DNA of 64,000 nt from assembly GCA_030035585.1 (NCBI GenBank), contig CM057466.1, positions 59,775,233 through 59,839,232 on the forward strand. Reading direction: 5' to 3'. Shown here in pieces: positions 54,386 to 64,000 of the stretch. Both the position numbers and the translations under genes were made by a program. The first letter of the stretch is position 1; each line of letters begins with the position of its first letter. Source of the stretch: Dugong dugon (taxonomy: Eukaryota; Chordata; Mammalia; Sirenia; Dugongidae). The notes beneath the pieces are model-generated. The model was not told the DNA's origin. It did not search any database and saw nothing but the letters and a program-made list of their open reading frames with translations.

Positions 54386-56682
54386 CTTTGTATGTGGATA
54401 GAGCACTATAGTATCTCTGCCTATTCAAGTTTCTTGAGCAGTTAGAGGACCTGAACTTTCCAGGTTGGGTATATCAATCAAATTTACCATATAATTGCAA
54501 AATATCACCTCCTTCTTATGCTTTAGAGACAAACGTCACAGGTATAATCATAGAGATAGCACGTGGGAATATCAGTCACTTTGTCAGTTCAGCTTTTCAT
54601 TCACTGGGAACAACACTAAGCCCTGAATATGTTCACATTCTGAGTGTCTGATTTATATACTACCCAGTTAGTGCCCCCTTTTAGTCTGCTCACCTGTTGT
54701 TGCTTTGTTCTGAATTTCATGGCACTGTTGTTTTAAACTCTCTCTTGCATACATTTTCAGAGTGAGGCTCATTGCTGCAAGCCCTTGTTTTTGGGAAGGT
54801 GGAGCCCTGCCACACTGTCTGAATTGCCTGAATAAAGCAAAGCAGGTCCTTTAATTTCTTTATTTTCTCCCCAGCATGCGATTTGTTATTGGTGACACAC
54901 GCACGGGGTGCGTTCTCCATTAGGCTGGCTGGTCCCTCCGCCATGGCATTCAGGTCACTGTCAGTATGTGCTGAGCTGTAGTTTGTTAGGCAACTCTAGC
55001 ATGGGGAAATGAGCATGTACTTTGTAATGTGTCTGAAATAGCTACACACTGACAGATGTTCCCACATGCTTGCTGATGTCATGACTGGGGCTCATATACA
55101 GCCCGGGAAATTAAAAGAAAGGAGAAAATGTTAGCCAAGCCTCCAGAAGGAGAGATTATAGAGACGGGCAATAGAAAATTTTGAGAAAAAAAAGCCCATT
55201 GATCAATTAACCTTCCCTTCTGGTCTGATTTTTTTTTTTTCCAGTAGGGACGCATTCAAGACACAAATGATTAAATGTGAGACAATTCAGTATTTAAATA
55301 GCTGCTCGTTCCTAGTGTCCATGTTCAAGGTAAAACAAGCAAACAAGCAAAAACAAAAATAAATCAAGGTGGCCTGTACCCCTCTTTATTAAAACAAAAA
55401 ATGCATATCACCGTGTTTGCTTGGTCGGCCAATTATTTTAAAAACTGGGTTTCAAGGAAAAAGTCACTCTCTGGCAGAGACCTGACACGACAAGTTCCAT
55501 TCCACAGTGGATTAAAATGGTTGAGAAGAGATGCTAACACAACCTCAACTATAGCAGTGTGAACACACCACTGTAATAATTCATTTAGAATGATGACACC
55601 TGAGACCTAATTTGAAAGTCCTAGATGAATACGGGTCTCACATTCAGCCCTGAGGGCTGCTGCAAACATACCTAAGGAAGTCTAAGAACCATAGTGAGTC
55701 TAATTGAATTGGACTTAAACGGACCATTGAGATGGCCCCACGGAGCTCTGGGGAATTCATATTGTCTATACTGTATCAGAATCACAGCTTGAACTGAATA
55801 ACTGGTTACATTTAATCATGTTACTGTATCTCATGCTTGAGGTAAAGGGGAAACCTTCTGCTATCAGCAAGACGGGACGGAAAACAATTTCAAATCACTT
55901 TAAACCCAGTTGGCAACTACTTTGCCAATTATGGAATCCAGTGGGAAAGGTGTATGTGAGGGCTCAGGACTAAATGATTTATGTCAGGCATCTGGGTCTC
56001 CTGAGGAAGGCGGAGGAGGGGCATGTGGCTAATTATTTCTCTTAAGAATACTTTAGCGAGGTAATTTGTGCTTGCAGATGAGTCACGCTGCAGGCTGGAT
56101 AAAAGGCTAGGTAAGTACAGAAATTCCTAAGATCCCATTTAGAAATGGATAAAGAGAAAACCTCAGGATTCAACGCACTTTCTCCTCTCTTCACTTGGAA
56201 ACATTTTGAGATATAAAATATAAAGAGCAAATTTAGTTCTCGGCTCTAACGGGCAAGTTGGGATCAAAGTCTGTAATTTGTACCGCGAGTCTTGCATTGG
56301 CTGCTTTCTAACGCAGAATTCCAGGCACAGAAGACATACCGTAACTCATTAGATGGACGGCTGGGAATCAGGGGCCCTATGTAATGACCCTGAGAAACTC
56401 TTCTTTTTTCCTTTCTTCAGTCCTAATTTATTTTTGATGACTCTGGTTGCAGAGTCAACTATTCAATGTCTTCTAAAAGAATAATATCACCCTTCTCTGG
56501 GGTTCATGTATGAAAATGTCCAACTGCGAAATAATCCTGAAAGTTATCCCAAAGGTAATAAGCACCCCCTCCACCTCTCCCAAACAACAACGAAAAAGTG
56601 ATGATAGAATCCCACTATAGTAACTTACAGTGGGGGCGTACAGGTTCTTGAGCAGTATTTTCAGATCCTTTCCTTATCTAAA
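54386..56682. other. Longest repeat-free stretch, possible regulatory DNA
   Basis: About 2.3 kb with no mobile element I can recognise, in a window where most neighbours are repeats. Notable points: a CpG-bearing part at 54890-54945 (cacacgcacggggtgcgttc), an AP-1-like tgagtcac at about 56078 followed by ggataaaagg at about 56097, and mixed-composition parts at 55390-55640. Only short frames. No promoter or exon can be asserted from sequence alone. Confidence 0.4.
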
Positions 56683-56685
56683 TGG

Positions 56686-56848
56686 AGCCCTGGTGGCACA
56701 GTGGTTAAGAGCTCGGCTGGTGATCAAAAGGTTGGCAGTTCGATTCCACCAGCTGCTCCTTGCAAACCCTCTGGGGCAGTTCTGTTCCGTCCTAAAGGGT
56801 CTCTATGAGTCGGAATCGACTCCATGGCAACAGGTTTGGTTTGGTTTT
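56686..56848 (+). mobile_element. Short-type tRNA-derived SINE with RTE tail
   Basis: agccctggtggcacagtggt head with A-box region, ggcagttcgattccaccagc B-box region, and the gtctctatgagtcggaatcg tail with ggtttggtttggttttc. The flanks cttatctaaatgg and cttatttaaagga are a worn target duplication. Confidence 0.9.
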
Positions 56849-57393
56849 CTTATTTAAAGGATTTAAAAGTTGTTTTCAGTAATCTGAGAGAGATGATTAA
56901 TGCTATAATTATATCAAACCCAGCACTGTGGCTCTTGTTCAAACCTCATGAGTGAGTTGGTACAAGGCTGGCACTTTGCTTTCTTGTCTTTTCTCTCTTT
57001 TAGCAGCTGCCTACCATCATTACAACTAATATAGTGGATTAAACTTTTGGGCTAGCTAGCAGCTCTGAATCTCTCTCTAAAGGTTTCCATTGTGTGCATC
57101 CCCAGAAAACACTTCTGACCAATGAACCCCTAACTGCAAATAACACAGGCAAGCTTCATTGAAAATGACACCACTGGAGGGAAACTTGCGCTCATTTGGG
57201 ATGCTTCCTCACTGGGGAAAGAAGGCCATTTGAGCAGTTAAGCCAAAGGGACATTGTCATATTGCATTCACTTTTGTAAGGCACTGAACAGAGCAGCGGG
57301 GAGAGTTTGTGCTTCTACATGCTGACTTATTTGCTTAGCTGTGTGATGTCCACTAAGAATTCCAGCGTGTCCTGGACAGCTTACCCAATAAAC
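56849..57393. other. No recognisable feature
   Basis: About 545 bp of single-copy-looking sequence. Confidence 0.4.
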
Positions 57394-57540
57394 AAGGTAC
57401 ACATGGCCTTACTTGTGCTTACTTACTAATCTGTAATGCACATTCACCTGTTTCTTATCCCATTAAAGATGTGGTGAAACCCATGTGAAATTGTATACTA
57501 CAGATTAGTAAGTAAACATAAGCAAGCCTGTGCATACCTT
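57394..57540. repeat. Inverted repeat, 42-bp arms, 63-bp loop
   Basis: Left arm 57394-57435 and right arm 57499-57540 are reverse complements at 34 of 42 positions. The inner 17 bases (tacagattagtaagtaa on the right arm) match exactly. See findings. Confidence 0.85.
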
Positions 57541-57779
57541 GCTTAATGTAAACCGATGCGTACCTTACTTACGGGTTAACCAGCCCCTGCATCCATAGTA
57601 GACTGAGTACTAGCTGTATTCTCAGTTCATCCTCATACAGAATGGGGAGGTGGATGTAAGACAATCTGAACTAGATAATGATCCATGCCTCTAATGAATC
57701 TTGTTTAAGGACAGAGATTGTGACAAATTGGAGTTAAGCACTGTCAAAGAGGGGAGGGTAGCATGAAAGCACCCTGGGA
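57541..57779. other. No recognisable feature apart from a partial echo of the inverted repeat
   Basis: gcgtaccttacttacgggtt at 57561-57580 repeats words of the inverted-repeat arms. Otherwise nothing recognised. Confidence 0.4.
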
Positions 57780-57930
57780 CTGGCTGTTGGGAGAGCTGGA
57801 TTCTAATTCTTGGCTTCAACCAGAAATGTATGGTGGCTTTGGGTGAGTTTCTTCACCTCTCTGGAGCTGCTTTCAGTTCCTCTGTAAAATGAGGGAAGTA
57901 GACCAGAGGGTTCAACCCAACTTAACACTT
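57780..57930 (+). mobile_element. MIR SINE
   Basis: gctggattctaattcttggc, gagtttcttcacctctctgg and ttcctctgtaaaatgaggga follow the MIR sense strand. Confidence 0.75.
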
Positions 57931-57959
57931 GTTCATGGGGTATTTGGTTTGTGTCAAGG

Positions 57960-58390
57960 TTTGTGCTAGGCCACCGTGGTCCATGGTCCATGTCCTTCTG
58001 GATTTTATAGTCTAACAAGTTAGACTGACATTAAAAACACAATTTTAAGGTGATGCGTTTTAGGAAGTGGGAAGGAAGCACATGGTGCTGTGGAAACGTG
58101 ACAGAGTTTGAAGAGTCAGAGAATGCCCCGAAGAAAGCCATTTGGGTTGAGACTGAAGGATAAAGAGGAGCTGGCCAAGGAAAGATGGGGGTAAGATGAG
58201 GTAGAGGAGCATTTCAGACAGACAGACAACTTTGTGTAGGCTCTGCAGCTAGAAGGATGTTGGGGCTCGATTATGAAACATGAAGGAGAAAGTGAAAACA
58301 GGCCAGGTGGAGGGTTTCACATGACGTGGTGAGCGCTTGACCTCATCCTGAGGGCAGTGGGAAGCATTGAAGAATATTCTGTGGCAGGGT
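57960..58390. mobile_element. Mammal-wide repeat of uncertain family
   Basis: ggttgagactgaaggataaa, gagctggccaaggaaagatg, gaggagcatttcagacagac and catcctgagggcagtgggaa resemble a consensus I have seen across placental mammals, and overlap in wording with 52700-53080. The family name and strand are not asserted. Confidence 0.4.
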
Positions 58391-58939
58391 GGAGCTGATG
58401 TCTGAGGCTCCCTCCAGACCCAGCATTCTGTAGGACAAGGGCTTTCCAAGTGATTTTTGGGCCTGTCTAGGACCCATTAAATGGATTCAGATATCTAGGT
58501 GTAATCCCGAGAACAGGACACAAAGCATTGCCCCCTAGAAACCCCACCTCCAACTTGCAGCCTGTGGAGGCCTGGTGTGTTAAGGTGGATTTGCTCACAC
58601 AGGTTGGTGTTTTTGACCGGGGTCTCCAGGACTGAAATTCACCTGGGCAGACTCTGGGTCATGCTCTTTAGTTCTCTGTTGGCCTTACCAGAAGGCTGTC
58701 AAAGAAATAAAGAGGTTGTGTTATATGCCAAAGGCACGTCACCAAGAAAGAAGATGGGAAATGAAGCCCTTCAGAACTTCAGCCTCTTTCTTAGGGCAAG
58801 ACTTCCCGAGACTTCCATTTGCAGTCACTCTATCTACTCCTGGGGTGCAGAGTTGTTTGGCAGAGACTGGAACACCTTTAGAGGGAGCTCACACAGCATC
58901 TAGCATCAGGTGGCATCTAAAAACAATGATAATCATTTA
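58391..58939. other. No gene recognised
   Basis: About 550 bp. A plus-strand frame at 58577-58903 (108 codons) has no recognisable product. Confidence 0.4.
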
Positions 58940-59268
58940 TGGTGCTTTATGAGGTTCAGTGGTAGAGTTCTCACCTTGGGAGACCTGGTTAGATTCCTGA
59001 CCAATGTACCTCATGCATAGCTACCACCTGACTGTCAGCGGAGGCTACGTGTTGTTCTGATGTTGAACAGATTTCAGCAGAGCTGCCAGACTAAGATGGA
59101 CTAGGAAGAAAGGCCTGGAGATCTACTTCCGAAAATCAACCAATGAAAACCCTATGGGTCACAAGGGTCCGATCCACAACAGATCATGGGAATGGCGCAG
59201 GACTGGACAGCACGGGGTCTCTATGAGTCAGGGGCCAACTCAATAGAGCCAACAACAACAACAGCAAC
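58940..59268 (+). mobile_element. SINE with tRNA-Gly-like head and RTE tail (diverged)
   Basis: gaggttcagtggtagagttc head, ctggttagattcctgaccaa B-box region, actaggaagaaaggcctgga body, tctctatgagtcaggggcca tail and aacaacaacaacag end. Confidence 0.85.
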
Positions 59269-59289
59269 TAAGTGAATGTGTATACTCTT

Positions 59290-59485
59290 CTTCCATTTGA
59301 AAGTCTCGACAACCCTGTCGAGGTAGGTGGGGTAGGTACGCTCACTTTGCCGATGAGGAAATGGGGGAGCAGGACTGTAGGTAACTTATCCAAAGTCACA
59401 CAGCTAGTAAGTGGCAGAGCTATGAATCAAGCCAAAACTGGGCAAAATCCCTGATTCAGACTTTTTGAACACCCTTGCCCTCACT
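59290..59485 (-). mobile_element. MIR SINE
   Basis: Reverse-complement MIR: ggtaggtacgctcactttgc, cgatgaggaaatggggg, gtaacttatccaaagtcaca, cagctagtaagtggcagagc. Long and well preserved. Confidence 0.88.
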
Positions 59486-60141
59486 ATCTTCTACTGAAGC
59501 TTCTGCTGTATGCTTGGGGGTAGGGTGAGAGAAGGTGAATTTTTATCTCCTATTATGCTTGCCTTGCTTTCCTGATTTTGAGGCAATATCATTAAGGTAG
59601 CCCAAGCACTGTGGTGCAGTGGTCAATCTGTCTGGCAGGACAGGTGAGATGCAGGTCTGTTGGAGACCCAAGCATGGCGGGATGAGTATTGCTCTCACGT
59701 CTCCACACAGACAGCACCAACCAGCTGTAGTTTGTTTCTGCTGCATCTGTGCAAAGTGTTAATTGTCGTCCGCCCCTCTGGAGACTTGTCCTTGTCTTTC
59801 AAGGACAGAGGTTGTGTCTTCATTTCGATAAAGCAATGCCTGTATTTGGAGTCTATTTGTTCTCTGACCTCCAAACTTGAAGTGGAGATCACAAAAATCC
59901 TCACTTGCAAAGGAAGATGCAGAGGAAAGAATTACCTCAGTAATAACATGCTTAAATATTCTAGAAATAAAACAAAACTCCAAAAAAAAAAAAAAACCCT
60001 CTCAAAATTCCCTGTTTTGCAAAGAATTACTGTTACCATTTTCCTTTCAAGCAAATACACAAAGGTGATATGAAATGAAAGCAAATATTATCTATGGTGC
60101 AAAACTCCTTCCAGGTTTTTAGTTTTTTGTGCTAATATTTT
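59486..60141. other. No gene recognised
   Basis: About 650 bp. An A14 run is near 59984. The frame 59660-60073 (137 codons, plus) is open mainly because it runs through A-rich sequence, and its product is not recognisable. Confidence 0.4.
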
Positions 60142-60153
60142 CCTTATAGAATA

Positions 60154-60369
60154 ACCAACCAGTCACCATTGAGTCGCTTCTGACTCATGGAGACCCCGGG
60201 TGTACCAGAGCAGAACTGTGCTCCATGGGGTTTTCGATGGCTGATTTTTCAGAAGTAGATCGCCAGGCCCTTCTTCTAAGGCATCTCTGAGTGGACTGAA
60301 ACCTCCAGCCTCTTGGTTAGCAGCTTAACCAAACTAACTGTGTTAATTGTTTGCATCACTCACATCTCC
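60154..60369 (-). mobile_element. tRNA-derived SINE with RTE tail (long-body type)
   Basis: Perfect 12-bp target duplication ccttatagaata at 60142 and 60370. Tail accattgagtcgcttctgac at the left, gatttttcagaagtagatcg body, head near gtgatgcaaacaattaacac (minus strand). Confidence 0.92.
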
Positions 60370-60381
60370 CCTTATAGAATA

Positions 60382-61108
60382 GGGCCAAAGAATTAAACTT
60401 AGAGTAACTATCTAGTCAGAGACCAAGTGGTAAATTACTTTGACGTAGTTAAGAGAGATGTCTATTCTCTAAAACGTGTCTAACAATTGTTTTGGCAGAA
60501 TCAACATAATAACCTTTTAAAATTATACATTATTTTGTTCAAATATCTTTTTAATTTAGAAAATGACACCCCGAGAACAATCTAGTGTTTCAGAAGTGAC
60601 TTTGTGATATGCCAATGTTAGGTCAATAGTCAAGTCTGATAGTGTTTTCCCTAATTGCTCTAAATGGGCTCACATTACCTTGAAGGGATGACTATTTCGA
60701 GTTATGTAAAAGAAAGTTCTGTCTACTATCAGCTACTATAAGAGGTTCAGTTCTGTAAGACTAAGGAACCATCAGACAACCTTCAGCTTTGGATTCTACG
60801 TGTAATTATTTTCTCAGGAGTAATGAATGGGACCTCCTCTATTCAAAGGGAAAAAGGCCACTTGGAAGGTGTGCCAGTGCTGAGCGTTCTCCCACAAGGG
60901 TTTACCACAGTCATCTTTTGGTTTGGGTCTTTTTTTTCACCTGGTTTGAAGTTTGATGAGGAATTAATTTGTCATTCTAATTCACTAGTTCATTAGCAAA
61001 AATTGGTTTGTCAGATGATTTGGATGGCACATTATAAGGCAGAGAGCCAGGCTTGAGGGAAGGGAAAGGTCGGAATCCCGGGGCCGCGCTCAGAAGAATG
61101 CTGGGGGA
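60382..61108. other. Repeat-poor sequence, possible conserved non-coding DNA
   Basis: About 730 bp with no recognised repeat. 60400-60830 is of mixed composition, and 60945-61030 has clusters of taat-type words (gaggaattaatttgtcattc, ctaattcactagttcattag). Function unknown. Confidence 0.4.
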
Positions 61109-61283
61109 GTTCTTCTCCCTCCTTCCCTTCTCCTTGCTTTCTTTCTCCCCTCGTTTTTCTCTCCTTCTTCCTTCTTCCCTCCCTTACTATCTCACTTTCT
61201 TTTCCTCCCTTTCCTGCCTCCCTCCTTCCCATCGCCTTCCTCCCTCTTCTTCTCACTCCTTTCTTCCTCCCTTCCCTCCCTCC
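61109..61283. repeat. Polypyrimidine (CCTT)n-like tract
   Basis: About 175 bp almost purely of C and T on the plus strand (ctccctccttcccttctcct and similar), interrupted by a few purines near 61156 and 61185. Confidence 0.95.
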
Positions 61284-61285
61284 AG

Positions 61286-61383
61286 TCATGCATCCATCCA
61301 GCATTTATGAAATATGTACCAGGCATGAGGCTGGGCCCTGAGAATACAAACACAAAGATAGCTGAGCCAAAGTCTGTTCCATC
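61286..61383 (-). mobile_element. L2/MIR-type 3' end
   Basis: catccatccagcatttatga, then atgtaccaggcatgaggctg and ggccctgagaatacaaacac match the common reverse-complement L2/MIR 3' end. Confidence 0.65.
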
Positions 61384-61556
61384 CCGTTGTTGTTGCTGTC
61401 AACTCCAACTCATGGCGACCCCACGTGTTACAGAGTAGAACTACTCCAGAGGGTTTTCTTGACTGCCATCTTTATGGAAGCAGATCACCAGAACTTTCTT
61501 CCACAGTGCTGCTGGGTGGAGCCTGTCAACTTTTAAGTTGGTAGTTGAGCTAAAAC
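61384..61556 (-). mobile_element. tRNA-derived SINE with RTE tail, head lost
   Basis: gttgttgttgctgtcaactc tail, caactcatggcgaccccacg, then ggaagcagatcaccagaact. It stops around ttttaagttggtagttgagc, before a full head. Confidence 0.8.
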
Positions 61557-62593
61557 CATCAGGCAAGGTGCCATAGAGACTAGTAAAGAGAGGATTACCA
61601 ATGATGCCAAGAGTTGAGAGTATAATAAAACCCCAGAGGACTTGGCCAGTCACCTGGTCTTCCTGGGAGAGCACGGTCCTCTTTACCTCATGAAGGTCAA
61701 ACAGGTGGCTGACCTGTGAGAGCCATCTCCTGGGGGTGGGAGCATAGGGGGAAGGAGCTCCAAGGTGAAACTGCCCTGCTTAAAAGTGCCCACCAACCTG
61801 GAAGCAGGCATCATCTGAGTGCTCATCCTTGTTTTGCCACCCATCACCTGTGTGACCTTCATTATATCACGTCACCTCACTGGTCCCGTTGGGAACATCT
61901 GCATTGAAAGCCTTGGCTTAGGTGCTCTGCCTGAGCCTTTTCCACCTCAGAATTCAGCGACTTAGGGGGGAAACAGCCGAGTGTGTTTCTTTCTGTAGTC
62001 ATGCTGCCTCAGAATCTACTACTCGGGAACTTTTCTGGCACTAGTTTGACAAGCTTGCTTGTTGAAACCCAGTTTCACAATTTACTTGCTTCACTTTGCA
62101 AAGAGCCAGGGCATTTTATTTGCTACCCACTGCTTAATTGTGGTAACTCTCAGCACAATTAAGGTCTTATTGAGGAAGAAAAGGCTTTGATCACCTTTAA
62201 CAACTCTTGGAAATCCCTTTAAGTGCCTCTGCTAATTCTCACTTCTTTTAATAGTGTTGATATGTTCAGTCACCCCTGTCCCACCCTCTCACAGACCCTC
62301 ATATAGTTCCCCAGGCAGAGATGTTCATGGACTTAATGATCTTGGAAGCTATTGTCAAAATAATATCTGCTGTATCAATAGCATTGGGTGTCCAAGTGCA
62401 GCTTGTGGGTGTGAACAGTGCTCTGAGCGTGGAATTCCGAGCCTCACTCCTGCCCAGGGCAGAAGGGCTTCCTTCCCTATCTGTGGTGCATGGTGAGAGT
62501 CCAGCTCTGTTTCTCAGGCTAAAGGATATTGGGTGAAGGGACGGGGCTGGGGGCTGGGATGGGAAAGTCGGCACCACCCTTGCCCAGAGTCTT
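61557..62593. other. No gene recognised
   Basis: About 1 kb of mixed composition. Frames at 62254-62577 on both strands are not recognisable as proteins. Confidence 0.4.
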
Positions 62594-63165
62594 GTTGTTC
62601 TTTTTTTAAATTTAATTTTATAGTGTTAAAACACATGGTACAAAAATTTTCCAACTGCTACCATTTTTAAGTGTACAATTCAGTGACATTCATTATATTC
62701 CCCACGTTGTGCCACCATCACCACTGTTTCCAAAAGTTTTTCATCACTCCAAACAGAAATTCTGTACCTCTTTAGAATAACTCCTCACTAATAACCTTGT
62801 GTTTCTATGCATTTGCCTCTTCTTGATATTTCATGTAAGTGGGATCATACAATATTTGTCCGCTTGTATCTGACTTCTTTCACTCAGCATAATGTTTTCA
62901 AGGTTCATCCACGTTGTGGCCTGTATCAGGACTTCATTTCTCTTTATGGATGGGTAATATTCCATTGTATGTTCCACATTTTGTTTATCCGTTCATCTGT
63001 TGTTGGACACTTGAGTTATTTCCACCTTTTGGCTCTTGTGAATAATGCTGCTGTGAACACTGGTGTAAAAGTTTGAGTCCCCACTTCCAAGTCTTTTGGA
63101 TGTTGAATGGCTGGCTCATGTGGTAGTTCTATGTTTAACTTTTTGAAGAATCTTGTGGCTCTTTC
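62594..63165 (-). mobile_element. L1 3' end (L1MA/MB-like), 5'-truncated
   Basis: Plus strand: cttgttgttctttttttaaa, the block ccatttttaagtgtacaatt, cagtgacattcattatattc and ccccacgttgtgccaccatc, then the ORF2 end (gggtaatattccattgtatg, gtgaataatgctgctgtgaa). A eutherian-wide L1 type. Confidence 0.85.
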
Positions 63166-63574
63166 AGAGACACAGAGGAGACATGCCCTCTGGCTTCAAG
63201 AGGGAAATACTTGTAAGGGCACACTACAAGGACTCTGCTCTTGTGTGCAGCCACCCGTACATCTCTGTGTCCTTTTCCCTTGCAGAGTGTCTCTCCCTTT
63301 CTACCTCCCAAGGTAGAGTGGGTGACTGAATGGGGACATCAAGACCCGACACCGAGCACCAGGCCAGAGTCCTAGGAGTCATCATCCTCCATTTCCTTTA
63401 CTTTCCATACCCAACCCATTAACAAGTGCTATCAGTCCTTCTTCCAGTACACATTTGAATTGGTCCCCTTCTCTCCATCGCCACTGCTCTCACCTGGTCC
63501 AAGCCACCACCATCTCTCACCTGGGATGCTGCTGTACCTTCTCAACTGGTTTCTTGGCTTCCACTCTCGCCCCT
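63166..63574. other. No gene recognised
   Basis: About 400 bp, C-rich in places. No repeat recognised. Confidence 0.4.
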
Positions 63575-63690
63575 TCTTAATCATATTCCATTATATTGTA
63601 TCACATTTTATTCATGCATTCCATTTACTGGCTATTATCAATAATGCTGCTATGATCACTCATGTACAAGTTTTGTGAGGAAGTACATTT
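63575..63690 (-). mobile_element. Small ancient L1 fragment
   Basis: catattccattatattgtat, then ttcatgcattccatttactg and tcaataatgctgctatgatc resemble the L1 ORF2 end read in reverse. Short and diverged. Confidence 0.5.
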
Positions 63691-63706
63691 TTACCCCTCT
63701 TGCATA

Positions 63707-64000
63707 TATACAGGTAATCCCTGACATAACGATGGGGCTGTTCTGATGACTCCGTCGTAAGTCAGTTCTGATGTGAGTCAAATATCTCTAATTTTTTTTT
63801 TAGTTTTCATTATTATTGCCTTTTATTATCAGTCTTTTTCTAAATCTGATCTTTGAACATCTGTGAGCGAACATCTGAGAATGATAACAGCAAATTACAT
63901 AATGCAACCTTGTATGTAGTACACATTACTAGCGATAAGATGTACAAAAAATAAAAAACGAGTTGTTAGTGCAGTATGCCGTAACTTGAATACGTTAAGT
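63707..64000 (+). mobile_element. Unassigned interspersed element (same family as 26550-27515), cut by window end
   Basis: acaggtaatccctgacataa, cgatggggctgttctgatga, ctccgtcgtaagtcagttct, then a T-run and tagttttcattattattgcc pair with the minus strand of 27515-27380. gtgcagtatgccgtaacttg at about 63960 pairs with 26580-26560. The distance between these landmarks is much shorter here (about 250 bp against about 950 bp), so this is a deleted or alternative form. Confidence 0.5.

Noticed and set aside
59304-59323. Short palindrome ctcgaca…tgtcgag as a protein-binding site
   Set aside because: Seven-base arms within a MIR element. Expected by chance at this scale and not repeated elsewhere.
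59660-60073. A 137-codon open frame
   Set aside because: The frame is kept open by A-rich codons around an A14 run, and overlapping frames of similar length exist on the other strand.
1-64000. A prokaryotic defence island, phage or operon
   Set aside because: No dense coding, no ribosome binding sites, and wall-to-wall mammalian retrotransposons. The window is eukaryotic.

Overview
This window looks like mammalian nuclear DNA from an intergenic or deep intronic region. I found no host protein-coding exon, no functional RNA gene and no prokaryotic-style gene cluster. The source is most likely an afrotherian, and within that an elephant. The evidence is many tRNA-headed SINEs that share the 3' tail of an RTE-type LINE (ctatgagtcggaatcgact, then tracts of caacaa), the RTE LINE itself (a BovB relative), young L1s with a distinctive 3' UTR, and eutherian-wide fossils (MIR, L2, a MER20-like hAT element, MaLR-like LTRs). 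The species call rests on remembered repeat families, not on a search.

Layout. 1-1925 is the 5' end of an L1 on the minus strand, cut off by the window start. 2380-15060 is an ancient minus-strand L1 split by an almost full-length younger L1 (3506-12866, target duplication at 3490 and 12867). That younger L1 is itself split inside its endonuclease domain by another L1 (8028-9430). Both of its ORFs are dead. 15-23 kb is mostly single-copy sequence with SINEs, MIRs and probable solo LTRs. 23.6-25.2 kb is a 5'-truncated RTE LINE. 28.6-31.8 kb is a second RTE copy whose 5' end (endonuclease) is inverted and whose middle was replaced by an L1 fragment. 35-38 kb and 44-45 kb carry MaLR-like solo LTRs, two of them inserted into older SINEs. 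38.2-40.3 kb has three L1 3' fragments, two of them at a reused target site. 45-64 kb is SINEs, microsatellites and long repeat-poor stretches, the longest being 54.4-56.7 kb, with no recognisable genes.

How the parts relate. The functional logic is that of retrotransposons. L1 copies encode ORF1p (RNA-binding) and ORF2p (endonuclease plus reverse transcriptase). The RTE LINE encodes an APE-type endonuclease and reverse transcriptase. The SINEs combine a pol III promoter (tRNA-like A and B boxes) with the RTE 3' tail, so the RTE machinery probably mobilised them. Every LINE ORF here has stops, frameshifts, truncation or inversion, so none looks competent.

I did not find a new gene system. 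The observations most worth checking are the retrotransposition by-products: a 5' inversion, an insertion-linked deletion, a triple 3' end inside one target duplication, a reused target site and a SINE with a doubled tail. Also worth checking are an unassigned repeat family seen twice in opposite orientation, one of whose copies contains an inverted repeat, a separate 42-bp inverted repeat at 57.4 kb, two unexplained local duplications, and several repeat-poor islands that could be conserved regulatory DNA.
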